From the NCBI RefSeq assembly GCF_001027105.1, contig NZ_CP011526.1:1364001-1428000 (forward strand): a stretch of 64,000 bases of DNA. Reading direction: 5' to 3'. Positions 34,181-45,784 of the stretch are shown piece by piece. The stretch is from Staphylococcus aureus. Its GTDB lineage: Bacteria; Bacillota; Bacilli; Staphylococcales; Staphylococcaceae. Below the pieces are notes generated by a model. It made no database searches. It was not told the origin of the DNA and saw only the letters and a program-made list of their open reading frames with translations. Position numbers and translations under genes: made by a program. The number at the start of each line of letters is the position of its first letter. The stretch's first letter is position 1.

Positions 34181-34310
34181 GAGGCCCGACCAACTTGCAC
34201 ATTATTGTAAGTTGGCTTACTGTCACCTTCTATATTGGGACTTATTCCGCAACTTGTATTGTTTGTAGAAATTAGGAATCCAATTTCTCTATGTGTTGCA
34301 CCGACAAGGA
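34181..34310 (+). repeat. Degenerate STAR-like hairpin cluster
   Basis: Starts with GAGGCCCGACC and contains two hairpins, CCAACTT / AAGTTGG and GAAATT / AATTTC, in the spacing seen in common S. aureus intergenic STAR-type repeats, but the GGGGCCCC core is eroded. No gene lies in 34142–34694. Confidence 0.55.
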
Positions 34311-34428
34311 TTGAAAAAAGCTAGCTACAAAGTCATTTTCATTCAGTCAACTACTGTCAATATAACATTGCAGGGCCTAGGGCATTGATTCATGTCCGAG
34401 ACTATATTCAATTTAATAGACATTAACT

Positions 34429-34475
34429 GGGCGTCTCGATGCTAATATTTATAGCATCGAGGTGTCCTTTTTATT
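34429..34475 (+). terminator. Terminator downstream of the ABC-F gene
   Basis: A stem of about 13 bp (CGTCTCGATGCTA / TAGCATCGAGGTG) with a 7-nt loop is followed by a T-rich tract. It lies 290 bases after the ABC-F stop. Confidence 0.7.
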
Positions 34476-34694
34476 TTATTTTTTAACACATCAGCATAGT
34501 GAACACCCCTTCTCTAAATTACAAATACAGTTATCAACGCATTAAAAGAGTACATTTATTTAATGTGCATATTGATTATGCTATAAGTATTTTGAATTTT
34601 ATTTTTCAAAAAGTCTCATTATCACCACCTTTTAAAATATAAGCAACGCTATAACTTGAATTTTCAGGTTATTCCAAAAAATCTAAATTATCGG

Positions 34695-34723
34695 TTTACA
34701 TTCATATTTGTCATATGTATAAT
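34695..34723 (+). promoter_or_regulatory. Lysine operon sigma-A promoter
   Basis: TTTACA (34695–34700), a 17-bp spacer and a perfect TATAAT (34718–34723) lie about 30 bases before the lysine riboswitch. Confidence 0.82.
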
Positions 34724-34748
34724 GAACACATACCAATTTAATAATATT

Positions 34749-34918
34749 TTGATGAGGCGCATCAATCATGAGTAAAGTTTAGATTACTGTCTGCTAACAG
34801 CTAAATTTGAAAGGGTGCGATGCCGAAGCAATTATAATAGCAGTTATAATTTGTTGGACTTTTTGGTTAAGAGCTGAGAGTTTGTCATTATTTAAAAATA
34901 ATGGAGTGCATCACTTGT
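34749..34918 (+). promoter_or_regulatory. Lysine riboswitch (L-box)
   Basis: Conserved L-box elements appear in order: GATGAGGCGCATC, CATGAGTAAAG, AAAGGGTGCGATGCCGAAG, then TTTTGGTTAAGAGCTGAGAG and a closing GTGCATC that pairs with the start. Lysine binding should favour the downstream terminator and shut off the lysC–lysA operon. Confidence 0.92.
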
Positions 34919-34927
34919 ATATAGATT

Positions 34928-34962
34928 AAGAGCAAGTTCGCATTCCGAACTTGTTCTTTTTT
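34928..34962 (+). terminator. Riboswitch-controlled terminator of the lysine operon
   Basis: The stem AGCAAGTTCG / CGAACTTGTT with a 5-nt loop is followed by seven T, just upstream of lysC. This is the expression platform of the L-box. Confidence 0.87.
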
Positions 34963-35000
34963 TATTATTGTGTGCCCTTCCTAACAATTAGGAGGATTAT

Positions 35001-36206
35001 ATGGTAACAAGAAGTGTGTTGAAATTTGGCGGATCATCCGTCAGTGATTTTACAAAAATAAAAAGGATCGCTGAAATGTTAAAGGAGCGAGTCAATCAAG
35101 ATGAACAATTAATTGTCGTTGTAAGTGCTATGGGTAACACAACAGATCAATTAATGACGAATGTATCAACCTTGACTAAAGCACCAAAACAACAAGAACT
35201 GGCATTATTATTGACAACCGGAGAGCAACAAACTGTATCTTATTTATCAATGGTATTAAATGATATCGGTATGAATGCCAAAGCAATGACTGGCTATCAA
35301 GCGGGTATTAAAACCATTGGCCATCATTTAAAAAGTAAAATTGCTCAAATTAATCCTCAAACATTTGAACAAGCCTTTCAAGAAAACGATATTTTAGTAG
35401 TTGCTGGATTTCAAGGCATCAATGAACATCAGGAATTAACAACTTTAGGCAGAGGTGGTTCTGATACGACCGCTGTGGCACTTGCTGTTAGTAATCAAAT
35501 ACCTTGTGAAATTTATACCGACGTTGATGGTGTGTATGCCACTGACCCAAGACTTTTACCAAAGGCTAAACGACTAGACATCGTCTCATATGAAGAAATG
35601 ATGGAAATGAGCGCTTTAGGTGCTGGTGTACTTGAAACAAGAAGTGTTGAATTAGCTAAAAACTATAATATCCCTTTATATTTAGGAAAAACTTTATCGA
35701 ACGTGAAAGGAACATGGATTATGTCAAATGAAGAAATATTAGAGAAAAAAGCAGTTACTGGTGTGGCTTTGGATAAACATATGATGCATGTAACAATTAG
35801 TTATCCCCTACCTGACAATCAGCTACTTACCCAACTATTTACGGAACTTGAAGAAGGTGCTGTAAATGTTGATATGATTTCACAAATCGTCAACTTGGAT
35901 GGGCTACAACTATCCTTCACGATTAAAGATAGTGATTTTCATCAAATTTCTATGATTCTTGAAACATTAAAGAATCAATATGAAGCATTAGCTTATAAAA
36001 TCAATGAGCATTATGTCAAAATTTCATTAATTGGCTCAGGCATGCGTGATATGTCAGGTGTGGCATCAAAAGCATTTTTGACATTAATTGAAAATAATAT
36101 ACCTTTCTACCAAACAACAACATCTGAAATAAGTATTTCATACGTCATTGATGATTTTAATGGGCAACAAGCGGTAGAAAAACTATATGACGCATTTAAC
36201 ATTTAA
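35001..36206 (+). CDS. lysC: Aspartokinase
   Basis: Phosphorylates aspartate, the first step to DAP, lysine, threonine and methionine. It has 401 residues: an amino-acid kinase domain starting with KFGGSSV (8–14), the aspartate-site segments TLGRGGSDTTAVALA and YTDVDGVYATDPR, then two ACT domains (about 255–400) for feedback control. First gene of the riboswitch-controlled operon, with an AGGAGG ribosome-binding site. Placement behind a lysine riboswitch suggests this is the lysine-responsive isoenzyme. Confidence 0.95.
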   Translation: MVTRSVLKFGGSSVSDFTKIKRIAEMLKERVNQDEQLIVVVSAMGNTTDQLMTNVSTLTKAPKQQELALLLTTGEQQTVSYLSMVLNDIGMNAKAMTGYQAGIKTIGHHLKSKIAQINPQTFEQAFQENDILVVAGFQGINEHQELTTLGRGGSDTTAVALAVSNQIPCEIYTDVDGVYATDPRLLPKAKRLDIVSYEEMMEMSALGAGVLETRSVELAKNYNIPLYLGKTLSNVKGTWIMSNEEILEKKAVTGVALDKHMMHVTISYPLPDNQLLTQLFTELEEGAVNVDMISQIVNLDGLQLSFTIKDSDFHQISMILETLKNQYEALAYKINEHYVKISLIGSGMRDMSGVASKAFLTLIENNIPFYQTTTSEISISYVIDDFNGQQAVEKLYDAFNI

Positions 36207-36269
36207 TGGTAAAATGATTGTTAAAATATTCTAAAAATTGGAAATTATTATAAAATGGAGTGACAAGTT

Positions 36270-38867
<2,598 letters not shown>

Positions 38868-38893
38868 ACATATTAAAGGAGATCGATTATTTT

Positions 38894-39613
38894 ATGGTAC
38901 AACATTTAACAGCTGAAGAAATTATTCAATATATAAGTGATGCTAAAAAGTCTACACCAATAAAAGTATATTTAAATGGTAATTTTGAAGGCATCACATA
39001 TCCAGAAAGTTTTAAAGTATTTGGTTCAGAACAATCTAAAGTAATCTTTTGTGAAGCGGATGATTGGAAACCTTTTTACGAAGCATATGGTAGTCAATTC
39101 GAAGATATAGAAATTGAAATGGATCGTCGCAATTCTGCTATTCCATTAAAAGACTTAACAAATACGAATGCACGAATTGAACCAGGTGCGTTTATTAGAG
39201 AACAAGCCATTATTGAAGATGGTGCTGTCGTTATGATGGGCGCAACAATTAATATTGGCGCAGTCGTTGGCGAAGGTACAATGATTGATATGAATGCTAC
39301 TCTCGGTGGTCGTGCTACAACTGGTAAAAATGTACATGTAGGGGCTGGCGCAGTATTAGCAGGTGTGATTGAACCCCCTAGTGCTTCACCGGTTATAATC
39401 GAGGATGATGTATTAATCGGTGCAAATGCAGTTATTTTAGAAGGTGTACGTGTTGGTAAAGGTGCTATTGTTGCAGCTGGCGCGATTGTGACACAAGATG
39501 TACCAGCTGGTGCAGTTGTTGCTGGTACACCTGCAAAAGTGATTAAGCAAGCTTCTGAAGTACAAGATACTAAAAAAGAGATTGTAGCAGCATTAAGAAA
39601 ACTGAATGACTAG
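38894..39613 (+). CDS. dapD: Tetrahydrodipicolinate N-acetyltransferase
   Basis: Acetylates tetrahydrodipicolinate in the acetylase branch of DAP synthesis (also called DapH). The 239-residue protein has an N-terminal helical domain and a left-handed beta-helix of hexapeptide repeats (about 90–210, for example [23 protein letters not shown]), ending with the [10 protein letters not shown] cap. It starts 26 bases after dapB with AAAGGAG. Confidence 0.95.
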
Positions 39614-39633
39614 TGACGTCAACGTATAATAAT

Positions 39634-39667
39634 TTCAAGGTTGAGATACGATTATGTCTCAACCTTA
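39634..39667 (+). terminator. Hairpin between dapD and dapL
   Basis: A 12-bp stem (AAGGTTGAGATA / GTCTCAACCTT region, slightly imperfect) with a short loop; only a weak T-tract follows, so it may attenuate transcription into the distal genes rather than stop it. Confidence 0.5.
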
Positions 39668-39755
39668 TTGTTTAGCATTGAATAAACTTATGATCACAAA
39701 TTTCGAAATACGTTACACTATTTATATAGTAATTTAACACAAAGGATTGATAATT

Positions 39756-40907
39756 ATGAATGAATTAGAATTTGTTACGAAACATCGCCGTCATTTACAT
39801 CAACATCCTGAATTAAGCTTACATGAATTTGAAACAACTGCTTATATTAAAGCGTTTTTAGATAGTTTAAATATTAAATACGATTGCCCATTGGAAACTG
39901 GCGTCATTGCATACTTAGAAGGTAATGGCTCACATACGATAGCGTATAGAGCTGATATTGATGCGTTACCTATTTTAGAGGAAAATGATGTGCCTTATCG
40001 CAGTCAATCTGATCATGTGATGCATGCTTGTGGACATGATGGTCATACAACTGCATTAATGCTTTTTGTACAACGTTGCAAAGACATGCAAGATGCAGGT
40101 CAATTACCGCAAAATGTCGTTTTCATTTTCCAACCTGCAGAAGAAACTGGTGGCGGTGCAAATCGATTAATAAAAGCCGGTGCCTTTGATAAGTATCCAA
40201 TTGAAGCGGTATTTGGTATTCATGTTAACCCATTTGCTGATGAAGGCATTGCAGTGATAAGAGATGAAGAAATTACGGCCAGCGCAACAGAGTATCGCTT
40301 TTTCTTAACAGGCCTGTCAAGTCATGTTGCTGATAAAGAACAAGGTCATTCTTGTGGTGAAGCATTACAACATGTATTAACTCAAATATCACAAATTCAA
40401 CAATTTCACCTTAACGGTTTGAAACGAAATATTGTTCATATTGGTCATTTTAAAGCTGGTGAAGCGATTAACACTGTACCAAGTAATGGCTATTTAGAAG
40501 GTACTATTCGTACATATGATATTGATGATTTAACAATCGTTAAAAATCAAATGCACAAGATAGCAGAAAGTGTCAAGCTTCTGTTTAATGTAGATTGTGA
40601 AGTTAAATTTGCAGAAGGTTATCCCCCTACAATCAATAGTCCGAAATTACGTACTCAAATAGAGGACGCCTTAATAAAAGCTGATTTAAATGTCTATGAC
40701 AAACCAACGCCATTCTTATTTGGGGAAGATTTTAGTTTTTATGGTCAACAACTAGCTCCAGCTTACTTTGTTTTTATAGGAACACGAAATGAAGATAAAG
40801 GTTTTGTAACTGGTTTGCACACATCACATTTAAATTTTGATGAAAAAGTGTTAATAAACGTGGTTAATTTTTACGAAAATTTATTAAATAATTACAAAGA
40901 GGTGTAA
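39756..40907 (+). CDS. dapL: M20 family amidohydrolase, probable N-acetyldiaminopimelate deacetylase
   Basis: M20/M40 metallo-amidohydrolase of 383 residues with metal motifs HACGHDGHT (near residue 92) and PAEETGGGA (near residue 128), a dimerisation insert, and a C-terminal His region ([10 protein letters not shown]). Often annotated as hippurate hydrolase, but the place after dapD fits N-acetyl-LL-DAP deacetylase, the next-but-one step of the acetylase branch. The ATG follows AAAGGATTG; a TTG nine bases upstream is rejected. The aminotransferase of the branch is not in this window. Confidence 0.85.
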   Translation: MNELEFVTKHRRHLHQHPELSLHEFETTAYIKAFLDSLNIKYDCPLETGVIAYLEGNGSHTIAYRADIDALPILEENDVPYRSQSDHVMHACGHDGHTTALMLFVQRCKDMQDAGQLPQNVVFIFQPAEETGGGANRLIKAGAFDKYPIEAVFGIHVNPFADEGIAVIRDEEITASATEYRFFLTGLSSHVADKEQGHSCGEALQHVLTQISQIQQFHLNGLKRNIVHIGHFKAGEAINTVPSNGYLEGTIRTYDIDDLTIVKNQMHKIAESVKLLFNVDCEVKFAEGYPPTINSPKLRTQIEDALIKADLNVYDKPTPFLFGEDFSFYGQQLAPAYFVFIGTRNEDKGFVTGLHTSHLNFDEKVLINVVNFYENLLNNYKEV

Positions 40908-40911
40908 TACA

Positions 40912-41997
40912 TTGACAGCAACATGGTCTGTAAATAAGAAAATATTTTTACAAAATGCAATCACAGTCAAAAACAATCAGCCATTAATGGCAGTTGTTAA
41001 AAATAATGCATATCACTATGACCTAGAATTTGCTGTAACTCAGTTTATCCATGCAGGTATAGATACATTTAGCACAACATCACTACGAGAAGCAATTCAA
41101 ATTAGACAACTTGCTCCAGATGCAACAATCTTTTTAATGAATGCAGTTTACGAGTTTGATTTAGTCCGTGAACATCAAATACACATGACTTTGCCGTCGT
41201 TGACATATTACTATAACCATAAAAATGATTTAGCTGGTATTCATGTTCACTTAGAATTTGAAAATTTATTACATCGGTCTGGATTTAAAGATTTAAACGA
41301 AATTAAAGAAGTATTGAAAGATCACCATCATAATCAAAATGCAAAAATGATTATTAGTGGTTTATGGACCCATTTTGGATATGCTGATGAATTCGATGTG
41401 TCAGATTATAATGTTGAACGTTCACAATGGATGGAAATTGTTGAAGCACTTTTATCTGAAGGTTATCAGTTCGACCTAATCCATGCTCAAAATAGTGCGA
41501 GTTTTTATCGGGAAGGACAAATATTACTACCCCACCATACACATGCGCGTGTAGGTATTGCGTTATACGGTTCAAGACCATATAGTTCACTGAATCAACA
41601 TGATATAGTTCAGTCATTAACTTTAAAAGCACATGTTATTCAAGTGCGCGAAGTACAAGCTGGTGATTATTGCGGTTATAGCTTTGCCTTTGAAGTGACT
41701 AAAAACAATACAAAATTAGCTGTAGTTGATATCGGTTATGGCGATGGAATTTTAAGAACTCGTGCTAAACATGAAGCACTTATCAATGGTAAACGCTACC
41801 CGATACGTGCATTAATGATGAGCCATATGTTTGTTGAAGTAGATGGCAATGTACATGCACAAGATGAAGTTATTCTTTATAATAATGATATCCGCATCGA
41901 TGAATATACCTTTAAAGGTGTTGGTGCAAATTCTGAACAATTAAGTGCTATGAATCATGATTCTTTAAAAAAGGAGTACATTTCAAATGACTGTTAA
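40912..41997 (+). CDS. alr2: Alanine racemase family protein (Alr2)
   Basis: PLP-dependent racemase of fold type III, 361 residues. The PLP lysine is Lys30 in [11 protein letters not shown] (usual form AVVKANAYGHG), followed by [16 protein letters not shown] and the GYSFAF region in which the second catalytic base Tyr is expected. It starts with TTG 10 bases after GAGGTG. Its position between DAP genes suggests it could act on a pathway amino acid as well as alanine; S. aureus has a separate main Alr. Confidence 0.85.
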
Positions 41998-43252
41998 ATA
42001 TAATCAAAATGGCGAATTAACAATGGATGGTATTAGTTTAAAAACGATTGCACAAAGCTTTGGTACACCTACCATTGTTTATGATGAACTACAAATTAGA
42101 GAACAGATGCGCCGTTACCATCGCGCATTTAAAGATAGTGGATTAAAATACAATATTTCATACGCCTCAAAGGCATTTACTTGCATTCAAATGGTCAAAC
42201 TTGTAGCTGAGGAAGATTTACAGTTAGATGTTGTTTCTGAAGGTGAATTATATACAGCTTTAGAAGCAGGTTTTGAACCGAGTCGCATCCATTTCCATGG
42301 TAACAATAAAACGAAACATGAAATTAGGTATGCTTTAGAAAATAATATCGGTTATTTTGTTATAGATTCATTAGAAGAAATTGAATTAATAGACCGCTAT
42401 GCTAATGATACGGTTCAAGTTGTATTACGAGTTAATCCAGGTGTTGAAGCACATACACACGAATTTATTCAAACTGGGCAAGAAGATAGTAAGTTTGGAT
42501 TATCAATTCAATATGGCTTAGCTAAAAAAGCAATTGACAAAGTCCAACAATCTAAACACTTAAAATTAAAAGGTGTACATTGTCATATTGGTTCACAGAT
42601 TGAAGGTACAGAAGCATTTATTGAAACTGCTAAAATTGTTTTACGTTGGCTTAAAGAGCAAGGCATTCAAGTTGAATTATTAAACCTTGGTGGTGGCTTT
42701 GGTATTAAATATGTTGAAGGTGACGAAAGTTTCCCTATCGAAAGTGGTATTAAAGATATTACAGACGCAATAAAATCCGAAATTAAAGTTCTAGGTATAG
42801 ATGCACCAGAAATAGGTATTGAACCGGGACGATCAATTGTAGGTGAAGCTGGCGTTACTTTATATGAAGTTGGAACCATTAAAGAAATTCCAGAGATTAA
42901 TAAATATGTTTCAATCGATGGCGGTATGAGTGATCATATCAGAACTGCACTTTATGACGCAAAGTATCAAGCATTGCTTGTTAATAGAAATGAAGAAGCA
43001 GATGACAGTGTAACTATAGCTGGAAAATTATGTGAGTCTGGTGATATCATTATTAAAGACGCTAAATTACCTTCATCAGTCAAACGTGGAGACTATCTTG
43101 CTATATTATCAACTGGTGCATATCATTACTCTATGGCATCCAATTACAATCAAATGCAAAAGCCTTCTGTGTTTTTCTTAAAAGATGGCAAAGCACGTGA
43201 AGTTATAAAGCGACAATCGTTAAGACAACTCATTATTAATGATACAAAATAA
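41987..43252 (+). CDS. lysA: Diaminopimelate decarboxylase
   Basis: Converts meso-DAP to lysine, the last step of the pathway. A 421-residue fold-III PLP enzyme with Lys62 (YASKAFTC), HCHIGSQ, the GGGFG phosphate loop (235–239), [11 protein letters not shown] and Cys349 in CESGD from the partner subunit. Because S. aureus builds peptidoglycan with L-lysine, this activity also feeds the wall. It overlaps alr2 by 11 bases and ends the operon. Confidence 0.96.
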
Positions 43253-43265
43253 AAATAAACAAAGT

Positions 43266-43310
43266 AATCCCCGAAGCACAGAAAATTATACTGTGACTCG
43301 GGGAATTTTT
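43266..43310 (+). terminator. Lysine operon terminator
   Basis: A stem TCCCCGAAGCACAG pairing with CTGTGACTCGGGGA (one mismatch), 9-nt loop, followed by five T. Confidence 0.87.
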
Positions 43311-43491
43311 ATGCATTATAGATGACTGTAGAAAACATGCTTGGACATATACTCTAAAAAAGGAAGAACAGCACATTTTTAGTTAGAAAGTATTTATTTC
43401 TTTTTGTCATTAATCCTTTATATTTAGTTAGCCCTATTCAACTAATTTAAAGCATCATATACATACCACACTTTAAACAAGCATCATGAAA

Positions 43492-43893
43492 TTAGATTTT
43501 ATGCTTTACTTGCTTTTTCAAATAATATAAAACGATAAGAATTAACAACAAATATAATGTATAAAACAGAATTTCATCAAATCCAAAATCTTTACTTGTA
43601 ATTAATACATCAATATCTTCTAATTCCATCATCTCTGCTTTAATATAATTATTAAACTTTGGCAAAGTCATTAAATGTACATTGTAAATATAGTAATAAA
43701 AGTCGATAAATATGATGTTAAAAAATATGTATGTTTTATCAATATTAGTTTTGAAAAATAGTATCCCAGAAATCATTATCGGAATCACTAATACAATCAT
43801 CATTGCTGCTAAAATATTAATATTTAATCCAATTGCAGATAATACACCGAAAACTAATAAATTAGCAACTAAACTAAGGATAAGATATTTCAT
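43492..43893 (-). CDS. msa: Membrane protein Msa (modulator of sarA; msaC region)
   Basis: A 133-residue protein with about four hydrophobic segments (1–22, 25–47, 53–70 and 107–127) and a short acidic loop ([10 protein letters not shown]). This size, topology and place directly downstream of cspA match the S. aureus msa gene, part of the msaABCR locus that modulates sarA, agr, biofilm and capsule. The ATG follows CGAGGTG. Identification rests on locus context; the biochemical function is not known. Confidence 0.75.
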
Positions 43894-43975
43894 AAAATCA
43901 CCTCGTCGTTGTACACCATAATTATATTATATAAATATATTTTTCTATTGCAAACAATGTTGGTGATATAAAAAA

Positions 43976-44003
43976 AGAGTTCTCAATTTGGTTGAGAAAC
44001 TCA
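43976..44003 (-). terminator. Second terminator downstream of cspA
   Basis: On the minus strand GAGTTTCTCAACC…TTGAGAACTC forms a stem followed by seven T, between cspA and msa. Confidence 0.65.
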
Positions 44004-44033
44004 TCGCGTTAAGTATTTGTAATAAGCATATAA

Positions 44034-44061
44034 AAACACCTTACTTCTTGGTAAGGTGTTA
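44034..44061 (-). terminator. cspA terminator
   Basis: A perfect stem AACACCTTAC / GTAAGGTGTT with a short loop, followed by five T on the minus strand, 30 bases after the cspA stop. Confidence 0.8.
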
Positions 44062-44089
44062 GTTAAAATCAATGATTCAAATCTAAGAA

Positions 44090-44194
44090 TTATAGTTTAA
44101 CAACGTTTGCAGCTTGTGGACCGCGGTCGCCTTCAACTTCGATAAAGCCGAATCCTTTTTCAGCGTTAAACCATTTAACTGTACCTTGTTTCAT
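44090..44194 (-). CDS. cspA: Cold-shock protein CspA with internal in-frame deletion (34 instead of 66 residues)
   Basis: CspA (MsaB) is a small cold-shock-domain nucleic-acid chaperone controlling pigment, biofilm and capsule in S. aureus; the family protein is about 66 residues. Here the frame starts after GGAGG with [17 protein letters not shown], keeps RNP1 through IEVEG, then jumps straight to [12 protein letters not shown] and stops. The RNP2 strand (VFVHF) and strands 3–4 are absent, a loss of about 32 residues. The junction reads GAAGTTGAAGGC, consistent with recombination between two GTTGAAGG-type repeats. Promoter, leader, ribosome-binding site and terminators look normal. The product is unlikely to fold as a cold-shock domain. 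Confidence 0.9.
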
Positions 44195-44313
44195 AATCTG
44201 AAACCTCCAAGACTAAAATTCATTCAATATGCTTATTCGCATATTACAAAAAATACATGCAAATTTCACTCAAATATTCTTTGCAATATGGAATAATCAT
44301 CTGCTTAACTTGT

Positions 44314-44342
44314 ATTATAGTGCAGTTATTACCAAATTGCAA
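44314..44342 (-). promoter_or_regulatory. cspA promoter
   Basis: Minus strand TTGCAA (44337–44342), 17-bp spacer, perfect TATAAT (44314–44319). It predicts a leader of roughly 110 nt containing an AATATGC / GCATATT hairpin, in keeping with the long structured leaders of csp genes. Confidence 0.8.
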
Positions 44343-44364
44343 TACAATAATAAAAAATATTCAT

Positions 44365-44673
44365 TTAATCAATTATTGGTAGTTTATAATATACTTCATT
44401 ATTTTGTAAAACAATGAAACTATAAAATATTTGTAAATCCTCTTCACAATCTTCGCAATAGTTCATGTCACAATTATTATAAAATGCATAAATATTATAT
44501 TTGCCTGTGACATAGTTATCGAACTGAACTTTACATTGATTAATCAATTGTTGATAGTGCTTAAACATGTCATCAAAATCTTGATATTGATATTTTTCAA
44601 CAATGTTTTCTGGCCAGTCACTGAATAACCACCATCCCTCATAATCGGCTCTAATTTTGGTAACTGTCCACAT
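44365..44673 (-). CDS. DUF1033 family protein
   Basis: A 102-residue acidic protein rich in aromatic residues (MWTVTKIRADYEGWWLFSDW at the start) with a CDMNYCEDCEED cysteine cluster. It looks like the DUF1033 family of Firmicutes, with no known function. It lies directly upstream of cspA on the same strand; the cspA promoter is placed within 25 bases of its stop, so some transcripts may run from here through cspA (possible msaA position; I cannot confirm that name). Confidence 0.72.
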   Translation of the reverse strand: MWTVTKIRADYEGWWLFSDWPENIVEKYQYQDFDDMFKHYQQLINQCKVQFDNYVTGKYNIYAFYNNCDMNYCEDCEEDLQIFYSFIVLQNNEVYYKLPIID

Positions 44674-44835
44674 TATTAAAGACCCCTTCCATACTTCAAA
44701 AACTCTATACTTATTTTTATACCTTTATCCTCTGAAAATCAAGTTTGACGACTTGAAACAAACAAAGTAGTAACTATAGTAATTATTAGTTTTTTTAAGT
44801 AAAACTACGTATAATAACATTATGAGGTGGTAAAA

Positions 44836-45105
44836 ATGAGACATATACATTTACAAGTATTCGGACGCGTTCAAGGCGTCGGATTTAGATATTTTACACA
44901 ACGCATTGCAATGAACTATAACATTGTCGGTACTGTTCAAAATGTAGATGACTATGTAGAGATATATGCACAAGGGGATGACGCAGATATAGAGAGATTT
45001 ATTCAAGGTGTAATTGAAGGTGCCTCACCAGCATCAAATGTAACAAGCCATCAACTTGAAGAGTTAGAACTAAATCAAAAATTATCGGATTTTCGATCAA
45101 TATAA
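44836..45105 (+). CDS. acyP: Acylphosphatase
   Basis: Hydrolyses acyl phosphates such as carbamoyl phosphate. The 89-residue protein has the signature [13 protein letters not shown], with catalytic Arg18, and Asn36 in TVQNVDD. The ATG is eight bases from GAGGTGG; an in-frame GTG within that ribosome-binding site is rejected. It is followed closely by the XpaC-like gene and is probably co-transcribed with it. Confidence 0.93.
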
Positions 45106-45129
45106 AATGCTAAATAAAGGAAGATGACA

Positions 45130-45753
45130 GTGAGATATAATATTTCTCATATATTTGGGGTGTTAGTGGGAATTCCTGTAGCGTTTTTAACAAGCATATT
45201 TGGGATGATTGCACTTGATGTATCTTTTTTAATTGATATGTCTATTGGTATTGTTGGCTTTTTAATGACATACCTACCGATACAAAAACTCACTTCACGC
45301 AAATATTTAAACGAAATTGGTTTGACTAGAAAAGACTATCGCTATATTCGAAATCAGTTAAATCATACACACCAAAAACTTAGAGGTATTTTAAAAACGT
45401 ATGTCAATATAAGATCAATTAAAGATTTTAGGCAGATTAATGATATATACCAAATTTCACGTTCTATTTATACGACAGTTAGACAGAGACCTGCATCATT
45501 TTATAAAGTTGAAGGCTTTTTTTATTCTCATATTGATAATGCTTTAAATTTGGTTGATGCATATACACGTCTAGCAAAAATGCCCAAAAAATCAATTAAT
45601 GAACAGCAAAAGTTAGAACAAACACGAATTACTTTGGATGAGGTCAAACGAACATTAATCGCTGATTTAAAGCGTCTCAACGAAGATGATTATGAACGTT
45701 TAGATATTGAAATGGAATTAAATAAGTTACATCAAAAACATCATCAAGATTGA
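45130..45753 (+). CDS. XpaC-like membrane protein
   Basis: 207 residues with two N-terminal hydrophobic helices (about 9–29 and 33–52) and a basic, helical cytoplasmic domain. It resembles the XpaC family (first named for hydrolysis of a chromogenic phosphate in B. subtilis) and, as in Bacillus, stands next to a TelA-family gene. A GTG start is preferred because it lies eight bases after AAAGGA; the ATG six bases earlier is closer to the ribosome-binding site than usual. True function unknown. Confidence 0.75.
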   Translation: MRYNISHIFGVLVGIPVAFLTSIFGMIALDVSFLIDMSIGIVGFLMTYLPIQKLTSRKYLNEIGLTRKDYRYIRNQLNHTHQKLRGILKTYVNIRSIKDFRQINDIYQISRSIYTTVRQRPASFYKVEGFFYSHIDNALNLVDAYTRLAKMPKKSINEQQKLEQTRITLDEVKRTLIADLKRLNEDDYERLDIEMELNKLHQKHHQD

Positions 45754-45784
45754 TGTAAAATAGCAACTATTGGAGAGATGATTG

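Noticed and set aside
33694-34200. 168-codon minus-strand frame opposite the ABC-F gene
   Set aside because: A shadow of the plus-strand gene, which has complete ABC motifs. No ribosome-binding site or recognisable domain in the antisense frame.
43712-43921. 69-codon plus-strand frame opposite msa
   Set aside because: Shadow of the msa coding strand; no ribosome-binding site, and the opposite frame has a good one and a membrane-protein profile.
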